From assembly GCA_013995675.1 (NCBI GenBank), contig VWRR01000006.1:558001-622000 (forward strand): a DNA stretch of 64,000 bases. Direction: 5' to 3'. Source of the DNA: Cyanidiococcus yangmingshanensis. Lineage: Eukaryota > Rhodophyta > Bangiophyceae > Cyanidiales > Cyanidiaceae. This document shows, piece after piece, positions 21,292 through 31,221 of the stretch. The notes under the pieces were generated by a model, which was not told the DNA's origin, searched no databases, and was given only the letters and a program-made list of their open reading frames with translations. Position numbers and translations under genes: made by a program. Position 1 is the first letter of the stretch, and the number at the start of each line of letters is the position of its first letter.

Positions 21292-21630
21292 AAGATGCAT
21301 TCACGCGCAAAGAATGCTGGACAAACCCAGTTGTCGTTAGCTCATGAACGCTCAGCGAGGCCATTTGACTGAGTTACAAACCAGTGAGCGCGAGACTTGT
21401 GCTTCGTCATGCCGATCGGCTCACAGCGAATAAAACAACGACCCGACGAGCAAAGATATACAAAGGGCGTTCGCGATACCCGAAATGCCACACTGCGTAT
21501 AATCAGTGTAATTCTGTTCCCGTCTATCATCCGAAACCGATAAAATGAAGAGGGTTTCGGCTGGGTTCATGGCGAAATTCTCGTGGTCCGTTTTTAGAAA
21601 ATTAGGTTACGCGGCTGAATCCATCACCTT
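21292..21630. other. Intergenic, nothing recognised
   Basis: Short frames only. Confidence 0.35.
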
Positions 21631-22332
21631 TCAATGCGTCTTCTTCCTCTTCGACGTGTCTTCTGCGCGTTCGAGGCGATTCATCCGCTGCTCGAGCTCG
21701 AACAATCGGATTTGAGTGTTCAGTCTCTCTTCTATGTTTTGAAGGCGTTTCTCGAGCTCATTAACTCGACGCACAACCTCAGGGTTGGGCGGTGCTGACG
21801 GCGTTGGTGCTGTCGATGAGCGCGATTGCGAGTACTCCCCCGCTGGACCATAGGATCCAGTGCCAGGCGTCAGATGCGTGCTTCTACGAAAACCTGAAGC
21901 GCCTGCTCGACCGTAGTGCAATCCAATACCTACACCATAACCAAATCCAAGGCCGCATCCGATTCCTGGCTGCGCACCCGGAAATTTTCGCAGAACGTTT
22001 CGGAGCAAGTCGAGGACAAAATAACCCCCGGGTATGCCAGCCAGAAATGAACCCAAGGGCAGAGAGGAAAACGCGCCTGATCCACCCATGCCCAGGCCAG
22101 AGCCCGCTGATGATGTCGATGCAGTGACCGGCATCCAGCCTTTTCCTATACCAGCCCCACATCCGACGCCGAGGCCCAGCCCCGCTCCTGAGCAAAGACA
22201 AATTGGTCCTATACAGAAAAATGTACGACTATAAAAAGCCGGGTCCAAGTATCGTTGCAAACGAGCTGGCGGCTGGGGCAGCCGAAACATCGGCTCAGCA
22301 CCCTTCGACGCAGCAGCAGCAGCATCCTCCAT
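21631..22332 (-). CDS. Glycine-rich membrane protein, TGD5-like
   Basis: A 233-residue frame from the ATG at 22332. Two glycine-rich hydrophobic blocks (AGLGLGVGCGAGIGKGW and GIGCGLGFGYGVGIGLHYG) frame a helix-prone stretch. The C-terminus is a charged coiled coil (VNELEKRLQNIEERLNTQIR) ending in a basic tail. Paired G-x-G-x-G membrane stretches of this kind occur in TGD5, a small plant plastid-envelope protein needed for ER-to-plastid lipid import. The similarity I see is in composition and spacing only. If correct, it acts at the plastid envelope. Confidence 0.5.
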   Translation of the reverse strand: MEDAAAAASKGAEPMFRLPQPPARLQRYLDPAFYSRTFFCIGPICLCSGAGLGLGVGCGAGIGKGWMPVTASTSSAGSGLGMGGSGAFSSLPLGSFLAGIPGGYFVLDLLRNVLRKFPGAQPGIGCGLGFGYGVGIGLHYGRAGASGFRRSTHLTPGTGSYGPAGEYSQSRSSTAPTPSAPPNPEVVRRVNELEKRLQNIEERLNTQIRLFELEQRMNRLERAEDTSKRKKTH

Positions 22333-23122
22333 ATCGATGCTAAGTTGGCTTCTGCGCGACCCACTCTCTTTTTGCTTCCCAAAAGAAATGCGCTAGAGCT
22401 GCGTACAAGACGACAACACACCAAACTTCCAAAAAGACAAAACCTACGCTGCTAAACAAGTTCCCCAAGGGAAGAGGGACTCGGAAAAAAGAACAGCACG
22501 TCTGTTGCGGGTTGGCCGCCGGGGCAAGACTGCAGTTCTACTAGCCAAGTTATGGATACGAAATTTTCTATCACGTTTGCTTTGCCTGCTCGGAAAAGAA
22601 ACTGCTGTAACGAAGCTCGGACTGCTGGAAAAGCCCCAGAGACAGACACCGAACGGCAGATGACAAAAATACCTACCTCCTGGGTCAGTAGGCCAACTGC
22701 TCACAACCCTCCGACGCAGACTCTTGCTGTATGTTACCTGAATGATCCGGAATGCAAGGTAGATGAAAGTACGCTGCTGAGAAACAAACAGCAGTCCTAG
22801 TTGCAGTGAACCCAGCGACGACGACCTCTGTTCGATTTCGTCAAGAACTTCGCACAAAAGCTGATTTACGAAAGATTGCACTTCAAGAGAGGTACTTGAC
22901 TCGTTAAGATCCTAAAGCCGGCCCCAATGCGGCTCCGTTGTCGCGTTCGTCTGAAGGCACTAGCCAAACCCCACTAGCTAGAGCGATTTTGTCGCGGAGG
23001 CGCAAGGATACGCTGGTGCAATCTACTTCACAGCGACGTATCAACGCACATCGCTTGCGTAGCGTTTATCGGTAACGGTCACTTTGACGTTTCTGTCCGA
23101 CGTACTGTGTCAGGAGCACGCT
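22333..23122. other. Region upstream of the carrier fusion gene, coding-like minus frame without start
   Basis: A minus frame from about 22899 to 22444 reads like protein at its start (VQSFVNQLLCEVLDEIEQR) but has no ATG. A short plus ORF (22552-22800) lies opposite. Neither is recognised. The last 200 bp are the promoter area of the gene at 23123. Confidence 0.3.
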
Positions 23123-26100
23123 ATGGGTAATGCGCAGTCTACGGAGGCCACAAAGTCAATTGTAGAAAGAAGTGGTGTGGAAGAAAAGCGCGGACAGCCT
23201 GACGAGCGTGTCCTGGGTTCTTGGGAGACTCGCTCGCCTTGGCAACAACCTTCGGCTGTGACCGAGCTTGGGCAACCAGACCAAAAAGGTCTAGATCAGC
23301 ACGATTCAGCGACAACACTCTTGAATGGAAGCCCGCCATCTGATTCTGTCGAGACCAAAAGAGGTCGTGGTGTGACGCTACCTCCGGGGCTTGACGCTGG
23401 CGACATTGTGCTTTTTAACCGTCGATGTCTCGCGATGGCCCCTCTAGGAGCGCTCATATGCGCAGTGGCCAAAGCTATGTCCAATTCTCGTTGGGATCAC
23501 GTTGGGATCGTGGTTCGAAAAGAAGACGGCTCCTTGCACCTTCTAGAGGCAAACTTGTCCGGTGTAACGTTGAGGCCCCTGGATGAAAGGATACGGCGCT
23601 CTCGCTCTAACGAGATCGCTTTCAGGCGTCTGTCCATAGTGCGCACGGATCGTTTCCGTCGGGAACTGGAGCACTTTGCAGAGCAAGTACTTGAGACACC
23701 GTACAAGAACGATTTCGGCGCAATGTTAGTGAGCGTTATTCACCCGGCAGATATGCAAGAACGCGAGCGCCTTCATGCGCTTCTGGTCAGCCGACATGCA
23801 CAACGCATGGAGGTTGAACGAGAACTGCGGGAAGCGGCATTAACGGCATTTCAGCGCAACTCCCTGATGGAGCAACGTCGTTTGCTCTTGCAGTCAGAGG
23901 AGAAGATTGAGGAGGTACTGAGACGCGAGCTTGCTGCTGCGAAAGGAGGCTACTTCGAGGGTTCTAACGATTTGAGTCGGGTCTTCTGTTCTGAACTTGT
24001 CGCAGCGGCATATCAGCGTCTGGGACTGCTGAGCTCTTTCCCACCAGCAGACAGCTATGTACCGAAGGATTTCAGCACCGAACAGACAAACCCGCCTGGG
24101 CTTCATCTACTGAAAAATGCTCGACTAAGCAAGGAAGAATTTATTCGCCAACTAAGTGCTCAAAGGCAAAGCTGGCTATCGAACCTTTTTGGCTCCAAAC
24201 AAAGTGCAGTGGTTGGCGGCGATCTTAATGATGGGCATTCCAATAATCCTACAGAGCGCAATGAAGATGGTCGTACAATCGCATCTGAAGAGAATCATTT
24301 CCTCAGTCGAGAGAGCATTCCTGAGTATCCGCGTGGAGACTCGCGAGAGTTGATTCGCGATGCATTGAAACGTACACCAATATTCGCTGCATTGCCAGAT
24401 GAGTATGCTCGTAACCATCTGGTGAAGAGCTTTCGTCCAGTTGTAATTGAGGCAGGCGACTATGTCTTTCACCAAGGTGACTATGGAGATGCATTCTATG
24501 TGGTTGAACAGGGATCTTTGGATCGGTATATCACCAAAGATGGTCAAGAACCCATTCATGTTTCCACACTGGGGCCTCGTAATTCCTTCGGCCTCACGGC
24601 GCTTTTCTTCAATGCGGCTGGTCGTTCGAGCACCATCCGTGCCCGTGAGCGCTCCTTGCTCTGGAGACTCGACCGCGCTACTTTTGAACGCTTCGCACTC
24701 GACTTTGGGGAGACGTCGGTCATTGAGAACGCGGCAGAGAGTCGACAGCTCAGAGCGCTATTGAAGAAACACTTTCTGTTCTCGCGACTCGACCGAATTG
24801 GACCGAAAGAACTTGAGAGCTTCTTTACGGTCAAATTCCGGCCCGGTGAAACCATTTTTGAACAGGGTGAGAAAGGAGACAACTTCTACATTGTGAAAAG
24901 TGGAGTTTTAGAGCGTTGGATCAGCAAGCCCGGATATCAACCCAAACTTGCGGGCACTCTGCAACCCGGGGATAGTTTTGGTGAGCTTTCTCTCATGTAT
25001 AACGCGCCCCGAGGAGCCACCGTTCGCGCCCGAACCGATGTAGAGCTCTGGGCAATTAGCGCAGAGTCCTTTCACCGGCTTCACCTCGGAGGCGGAGCCT
25101 GTTACCTCGAGCGCATATTCAAAGAATACGCATCCGTGAAACGGGAGAAGGCGCGCCCCACAGATGATAGTGACCTCTTTGAGTACTTTATGACTCCAGA
25201 AGATTTCTTGCGCTTTGCCCGAGCAGATGCATTCAAGGATTCTCCGGAGGACTACCGACGCCTATCGAATCTTCTTCTACGCCTTGTAAGCAACAACAAT
25301 AGTGGGACACCGTCGGGAGGAAACACTTCACTGAAGATCGACCAATCTCTGATCGACTTTTGGGAGTTTGTTCGCTTTGATCTGTTACTCAACCAGCCAG
25401 ACGCTGAGAGCCAGCTCATATTCCGATTATGCGATCGAGATAATACCGGACAGGTCGGGATGCAAGAATTTCAGGAGATGTTTTTGGAGTATGCGAACGG
25501 AGACCGTGAAATCGAATCTATGGTAGAGGATGGCTCGCCTCTGCTACGCCAACTCTTTGGCAAACGAGGAGATCGAAAATTGAACTTTCGTGATTTCACC
25601 ACTGCAACGCAAGGGAAATTGCCGGAAAAGTTTTTGACTGATATTCGCCGACTGAAGAGTCACATGCAGCAGCAGGCTGCCAGGGCACCGTCATCGAATG
25701 CCATGGACGATGAGATACTGTTATCTTCCAGTTCGCTGCTGGCTGGAACACCGCAGTTCTCTGGAGCAAGCATTCCGCATCGAGGTGTCTTGATCGGCCA
25801 TGTGACGGGTATCGCCATCGCAGGGGCGCTCGCAAGAACCGCAGTGGCGCCATTAGATCGGCTCAAAGTGCTCATGCAAACTGAGGATGTGATCCGAAAA
25901 CTGCGGCCAGAGACTTTGAACGGTGAACAAACTGCCTCAGGGCCGTATTCAAAACGTGCATATTCAAACTTGTGGCGCGGCCTTCGCAACATGCTAGCGC
26001 AAGATGGCTTTCTTGGTATGTATCGCGGAAATGGAGCGAATGCTTTGCGTATTATACCTGCTACCATCATCCAGAGCGTAACGATCGCACTTGTGCGCGA

Positions 26101-26787
26101 GTCGCTAGACCGGAACCGCAGTCAGACAGGTCAGCGGCCTTTGCGCTCAGCAGCTTGGGAAACAGTTCTGATTGGTGGCCTTGGTGGCATTCTCGCAGGC
26201 GACGGTAACCTATCCATTAGACATGGTACGTGCTCGGTTGACCGTTCAGCATCGAGGTCCCACCGAACGCTATCAGGGTATCTTGCAATGCTTACGTGAA
26301 ATCAAAAATAGGGAAGGCTTTCGTGCGCTCTATCGCGGTCTTCTCCCAAGCAATCTCGGCATTTTTCCAGTATGTGGGAATTAATTTTGCAGTTTACGAG
26401 ACATTGCGTCCAATCATGCCTCGACGTAATGACGGCAGCGGGCGACCAACCGCTGGTGGCATCATCCTCTCGGGATTTGTCGCCTCGACACTGGCTCAGA
26501 TTGCGGCATATCCATTTGATACATGCCGCGTGCGGATGCAAGTCGACGAAGGCACAGGTGGTCGCTTTCGTCGCGTATTCTACGGTGCAGTGAAGGAGGG
26601 AGGCGTGCGGGCCCTCTATCGTGGTCTTGTCCCGAATACTCTGAAAGCCTGGCCTACAGTGGCTGTATCGTTCTATGCGTACGAGTCACTGCGTGTACCG
26701 CTTTCTCAGATTTTCGATAGTATATTTGCGCCAGCTTCTGGTTTGGAAACGGCAGCCGCAGCTTCCCGACCTTTGGACTCACGTTGA
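23123..26787 (+). CDS. Multidomain fusion: papain-like domain, two cNMP-binding domains, EF-hand, mitochondrial carrier
   Basis: Start is the ATG at 23123, opening MGNAQS, a good N-myristoylation signal (Gly2, Ser6). Residues ~90-330 are a permuted NlpC/P60 (YiiX-like) papain fold: GDIVLF, catalytic His in WDHVGIV (126), catalytic Cys in FCSEL (289), with a long charged helix inserted between. Two cyclic-nucleotide-binding domains follow (~415-535, ~545-655). The second has a canonical phosphate cassette FGELSLMYNAPRGATV; the first is degenerate and lacks the Glu/Arg. Residues ~680-845 resemble the aralar-type EF-hand region, with one full loop DRDNTGQVGMQE (771-782). The C-terminus is a carrier with three signatures: APLDRLK, YPLDMVRAR, YPFDTCRVR. 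The frame changes by one base near 26195 and 26370, both inside the carrier. About 1,220 residues. Suggested role: a metabolite carrier gated by Ca and cAMP/cGMP. Confidence 0.85.
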
Positions 26788-26924
26788 GGCCGCGGGGCGG
26801 TTCCGCGTACGTCCATTGGAGTTTCTTTGGTTCTCCACGAGGTGACGACAGTCATCCTGAGATGAAAATAAATGCCACGTGCAACTTTAAATAATTTGAG
26901 TGCTTTTCTGCAAGCTGGCAGAGA

Positions 26925-27337
26925 ATGGATTTGCTCGAGTTTTTGTTTTCCGAGCCTGAAAACTGGGAACCGTGCGATCGTAATCTTGAACAGATAGATC
27001 CTACAAGGAAGCAGCGCTCCCCGCGTTACTGGTCACGAAGCTGTTCGCAATGCTCGCGAGGCAGGCACTTGCATCGAGTCGTCAATGATATCGAATTTTC
27101 GACTATGAAGGCAACGAGGTAATATCTGATGAAAGTGACTCTAGCGACCGCTGTATGATAAAAATGTCCTGGCGGGCCGAAATATGCTCACATAAATCAG
27201 GTCCATACTTCGTTCAAATCAAATCTGGGGCTAGAATCCGCGCTTTATTGTTTTCTTCTTTGAACGCGGTACGAAGGCTTCGCTTTGCAGGCACGCATCC
27301 GTTACTACAAGGCGCGATCTCTAGGTGGCATAAATGA
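26925..27337 (+). CDS. Unknown protein, one frame break in a T run
   Basis: From the ATG at 26925 (MDLLEFLFSEPENWEPCDR) the frame holds to NDIEF and then continues in another frame as DYEGNEVISDESDSSDR, SGPYFVQIKSGARIRALLF and QGAISRWHK to a stop at 27337. The break falls at a run of four T, and one more T would join the halves, so a homopolymer error is likely. About 137 residues, acidic in the middle, one CSQC pair. Family unknown. Confidence 0.5.
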
Positions 27338-27359
27338 CTTTTTGCATCAAATATGGTCC

Positions 27360-27950
27360 TCATCCAGCGAGCTTCAGCGCATCAAGAATGAAACCGAACG
27401 TTAAACCAACTTTGTAAGCATTCAGAAGGCGAACGACATTACTAGGACGAGGGCGCTCATAATATAGGATTGAGATCCACTCCATAAAGATGACGATAAC
27501 GGCGCCGGCAACAGGATCCCATTCCGCAATAGCTCCTACAATGGTAGATATCGAGGTTGCCGAAAAGGAGCCTAGGAGTAAAGCGCAGCTGCCCCAGAAG
27601 AGCAGGTTTTCTCTTCGACCCAGGAACTCATTCACTTTCCAGTACAGCTGCTGAATTTGGCGGACTTCTCTGTACGGTATATCAGAGAAAAAACTGCTTT
27701 CCGAAGAATCGTCAACCTCCTTTAAAGTGCCGGGCGCCCCGGGACTCGCGAAAGAATCGGAACTTTGGTCCCCTCGATTCTTCTCCGGTCGACGCTCCTG
27801 AGACAGCAGTTCCCTAAAGAGGCGGCAAGGGGGTACGCGACCTTTTGGTCTCGCCTTTGTGAAGCCTCTGCTGTTTGCGCAAAGCGCTCTCTGGAAACCG
27901 CAGTCATTAAGATGCAACCAAATAGTTCCAGGACAGGTCGCAAAGTTCAT
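27360..27950 (-). CDS. YCF20: Ycf20 family (DUF565) protein
   Basis: A 196-residue frame from the ATG at 27950. The first ~85 residues, rich in Arg and Ser, fit a plastid transit peptide. The DUF565 domain fills the rest: LLFWGSCALLLGSFSATSIS, EWDPVAGAVIVIFMEWIS, and the diagnostic end LLNAYKVGLTFGFILDALKL. Three hydrophobic helices are visible. Ycf20 is plastid-encoded in many red algae and nuclear in green plants, where loss affects photoprotection (NPQ7). A nuclear copy here points to an algal host and perhaps a gene moved from the plastid. Confidence 0.9.
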   Translation of the reverse strand: MNFATCPGTIWLHLNDCGFQRALCANSRGFTKARPKGRVPPCRLFRELLSQERRPEKNRGDQSSDSFASPGAPGTLKEVDDSSESSFFSDIPYREVRQIQQLYWKVNEFLGRRENLLFWGSCALLLGSFSATSISTIVGAIAEWDPVAGAVIVIFMEWISILYYERPRPSNVVRLLNAYKVGLTFGFILDALKLAG

Positions 27951-28221
27951 TGAAGTAACGAGAACACGGCTAGTGACGACCTTCCTAAAAAGAGATTTGG
28001 TTCACAGCAAGCGTCGCTTTTGAAACGCCAGCTCAGAGCTTTCAGTATGAAGAAAGCTACCTTACCAAAGGGCTTCTAGAACGAAAACTCCTGAGAGAGC
28101 GTAAGTACGAGAGCCCTTCAAAAACATCCATACCTTCTGAGTCCGAACAAAGCGTTTCCAAACATTCTGTAATAAGTCGAGTGAGTCAGCACTTTTCAAC
28201 AAACCGCAACACCTATTAACA
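27951..28221 (+). other. Coding-like sequence cut at the boundary of duplication copy B
   Basis: A 76-codon open plus frame without ATG (SYLTKGLLERKLLRERKY, SVSKHSVISRVSQHF) ends at a TAA at 28217-28219, two bases before the duplicated segment begins. Another frame upstream also looks coding (DDLPKKRFGSQQASLLKRQL). It may be the remnant of a gene displaced by the duplication, or chance. Confidence 0.25.
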
Positions 28222-28659
28222 TACGCGGCCACAGTTCCAGCGGCGCTGCACACGATGCCGCAAGCCCAGCGATCGCCTACGCAGGCGTCCCCATGTGGGA
28301 TTCAGCCAAGATCAGCAAGAGGGCCTTGCTCACGGCACACGACCCAGTCGCTGGTCCACAATCTCCATCTAGACAGACACGCCACTAAGAATGGACTCCT
28401 ATGGAGAAAATGACCTGGCCATATCCAGAAAATATCCCCCAGAGGCCACCATGCAATCGATCGCCCAGAGACAACCCACAGATAGATTCCCTAGAGAGAC
28501 CACGCGCATCATGTCGACGCATCTGAGCCCGCGCTTACGCCTGTCTCTGTACTTGTTCGTGCGCTCGCTCCTGGTGACTGGGTCTGGTTCAGAGAACCGC
28601 CAGGGCAACCAAAGTGGCAGCGCCATCTAGATCCAAAATACTATCCGAGACGACGATCT

Positions 28660-28800
28660 CATCAACACGTTCTGTAGATCGATCACCGCCACTCTCTGTC
28701 GCTGCTGACGTTGCCAATACCACCATCACCATCTAAAACACTATCCGAGACGACGATCTCATCAGCACGTTCTGCAGATCGATCACCGCTATGGTTATCG
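28660..28800. repeat. Two tandem ~100-bp units (copy B)
   Basis: Counterpart of 10879-11045: CGTTCTGTAGATCGATCACC and a variant (CGTTCTGCAGATCG) about 100 bp later, each preceded by a GATCTCATCA block. Confidence 0.7.
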
Positions 28801-29160
28801 ATATCGCGATCCGTAGCTCGGTCGTGATTCTCTAGAATGCCATGGCGAGGGCTTGATCGACGACTCGAGTCGCGGGACGGGTGCGCCTACCCATCACCAC
28901 CGTTGGCCTCGGACGTCAGCACAGCGCGGCGCGGGAACATCGCTCGGCGATCCTGTACCCAGATCGCTGTGGAGAAAAAGTATCGTGTGTCTGTTCTCGA
29001 CTGGTTCTGTTCGGTCGCATCGGAGTCGGTCTTGGTGTCGGGACGCACATAATACTGAGGCTGTCGCCAGCGCCGGTGCCAACAACGGGGCTTGGGCGAA
29101 CAACGTCTGCAAGCTGGTCCTGCAGACCAGGTACCTGTGAGGTATCGCCACTACGTCATT

Positions 29161-29407
29161 ATTGTTCTCTATTCAGCTGCGTTGTTGCTCGCTTTTTCGA
29201 GCGCCTCAGGACTGGGACGACGGTTTGGACGATCGACGCAGTTCAGACTCTGGGGTAGCACTTTTGGGGTCTTGGTTTTTTTGCGTCGTCGTCATCATTG
29301 TTCTCTATTCAGCTGCGCTGTTGCTCGCTTTTTCGAGCGCCTCAGGACTGGGACGACGGGTTGGACGATCGACGCAGTTCAGACTCTGGGGTAGCACTTT
29401 TGGGGTC
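29161..29407. repeat. Two tandem ~137-bp units upstream of DP copy B
   Basis: ATTGTTCTCTATTCAGCTGC recurs at 29161 and 29297. The pair ends about 225 bp before the DP start, mirroring copy A. Frames open through it give a spurious 146-codon ORF. Confidence 0.8.
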
Positions 29408-29630
29408 ATCCAGCACAGCGAAAAAGCCGGCGTCGATCGTCAACGCGAGACCCGCCTCAGCTGGGCTGCTGTCGACGACGCGACCAGTGGCGATCAGCGC
29501 TGGGAGAGCGTCCGCCTTCCCGGTTGCAGAGGAAAGAGCGACCCTTCTGCTAGGCAAGCGCCCGTAGGCGTAGGCGCGTTGGGGAGCGCTCGTGTTTTGT
29601 GACCACCCCGAGCAGAGCCTTGAAGGCGGC

Positions 29631-30452
29631 ATGACGCCTAGTCGTCCGCGCGAGGAGAAAGGTCTGCGGCATTTCGCAGTGCGCATCTGCCACAAGGTAG
29701 AGGAGAAAGGCGAGACGACCTACAATGAGGTTGCGGACGAGTTGGTTGCTGAGCTTCTCCGAGGAGACCGCGGCGTTACCCTCCGTGACCCAGCCAGCGA
29801 GGAGAAGAATGTCCGTCGACGAGTCTACGATGCGCTGAACGTTCTCTGCGCGATTGGCGTCGTTCGCAAAGACCGCCGCTCCGTGCGCTGGTGTGGCCTA
29901 CCGCGCGCGAGCGCTCGCGAACAGTCGCTTCTCGAAGACGAGCTGTCTCGTCTGAGCTCGAGTGTCCGGGACAAGGACCGCTGCATTCAGCGGTATCGCA
30001 GGCTGGCTCGAGCGCTGGAGCGTCTGGCGCAGCGGAATGCGCGGGGCTCGGCGGCCTCTGGGCGCGTTCGATCGCCCGCTGGTCGAGGAGAGGGGAGCCT
30101 TCGCCTCCCGTTTCTATTGATTGCGACCGAGCCGGATGCGGCTGTTGAAATTGCCGGCGACGAACCAGGATCGGGCTATTGTCGGTTTGCGTTCAGTCGG
30201 CCCTTTGAGGTATACGATGCCGATGGAGTATTGTTAGCGCTGGAGTCGTCGGTTAGCGGTGCTGGTGTTGGTGATGCTGGCACTGTTGCCAATGCTGTGG
30301 TCGATCGGCGTGCGTGCGTATCGACGACTGAGGCGGATCCCTCGTTGACATCGACAGGATCTGTTGGAGATTCGGGTCCTGGTGCCTGTTGTGAAGCTGT
30401 ATGTGATCCTCCCCGTGATGAATACCATAATGAACGCCATATAGAGCCTTGA
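29631..30452 (+). CDS. TFDP: DP-type transcription factor (E2F dimerisation partner), copy B
   Basis: Intact 273-residue frame from the ATG at 29631, same domain order as copy A: winged helix at ~8-91 with NVRRRVYDALNVL and a dimerisation helix at ~95-145. The DNA-binding and dimerisation regions are identical to copy A by eye. Differences fall in the tail: GVGDAGTVANAVVDRR here against GVGDARTVANAAVDRR in A, and YHNERHIEP against YHNGCHVEP. Both copies keep the same upstream tandem repeats, so both may be expressed. Two intact copies this similar imply a recent duplication or ongoing gene conversion. Confidence 0.9.
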   Translation: MTPSRPREEKGLRHFAVRICHKVEEKGETTYNEVADELVAELLRGDRGVTLRDPASEEKNVRRRVYDALNVLCAIGVVRKDRRSVRWCGLPRASAREQSLLEDELSRLSSSVRDKDRCIQRYRRLARALERLAQRNARGSAASGRVRSPAGRGEGSLRLPFLLIATEPDAAVEIAGDEPGSGYCRFAFSRPFEVYDADGVLLALESSVSGAGVGDAGTVANAVVDRRACVSTTEADPSLTSTGSVGDSGPGACCEAVCDPPRDEYHNERHIEP

Positions 30453-30684
30453 GATGAATCTGGCAACACGGCCGTTGATGAATAGCTCTATGATAAATGC
30501 CACGTAGAGCCTTGAGATGAATCTGGCAACACGGTCGTTGATGGATACCTGGATGAACGCCATATAGAGCCTTGAGATGAATCTGGCAACACGGTCGTTG
30601 ATGGATACCTCTATGATAAACGCCATGTAGAGCCTTGAGACTGAATCTGGCAACACGGTCGTTGATGGATACCTCTATGATAAA
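30432..30684. repeat. 62/63-bp tandem repeat, about four units (copy B)
   Basis: TAGAGCCTTGAGATGAATCT and its variants recur four times with a 62-63 bp period. Copy A has three units, so the array has changed length since the duplication. Confidence 0.85.
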
Positions 30685-31221
30685 TGCCCAGATGCATGCA
30701 GAAGCTCATTCCATGATCCATGCTGACAGAAACGGTGCAACCGATGGCCATGGATACACATCGATGCCGTCGTGACACCAATGCGTCGACCACTCCGGGC
30801 GGCATCGTGCGAGAGTGCGGACGGGAATCGATGTTGCTGTTGCTGCTGATTCTGGGTGATGCGGACGCCATCAAGGACGAGGGCCCCAGTTGATGCCATC
30901 GTCTATCTTTGGCCGAGGCGCTGGTGTCCCACATGTCTCTCTGGCGCCAGGTAGCTGTATCATGGCTAGGGCTTTGTCCTCTGGTGGAGTGTCTCAGGCA
31001 GCCGTGCCTTTGGTATGGGTGCTAGCGAAGCAAGTGGGTCTGCAACACAGGGGATGCCTGTGACGCTCTTTCCGCTCATTTGAGGAAGTTTTTCTGGCCC
31101 TGGGCACGATCGTATTGGGCGACTTGTACGTGACGTCTTTTTTGGTTGTCACATATCGTGCGTTCTGTATCACGGCGATTAGACGCTGCTCACGAAACGA
31201 TCCAGGAAACTTTCGAACATA

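Larger units (their letters stand above)
28222..31221. repeat. Inverted segmental duplication, copy B
   Basis: Reverse-oriented counterpart of 8506-11443, about 3.00 kb. It starts at TACGCGGCCACAG and ends at CTTTCGAACATA. It is ~62 bp longer than copy A, matching one extra unit in the 63-bp array. The flanks differ from those of copy A. The two copies form arms of a large inverted repeat around 16.8 kb of single-copy sequence. Confidence 0.95.

Noticed and set aside
29162-29602. 146-codon ORF upstream of DP copy B
   Set aside because: It reads through the 137-bp tandem units and is not preserved as a protein in copy A.
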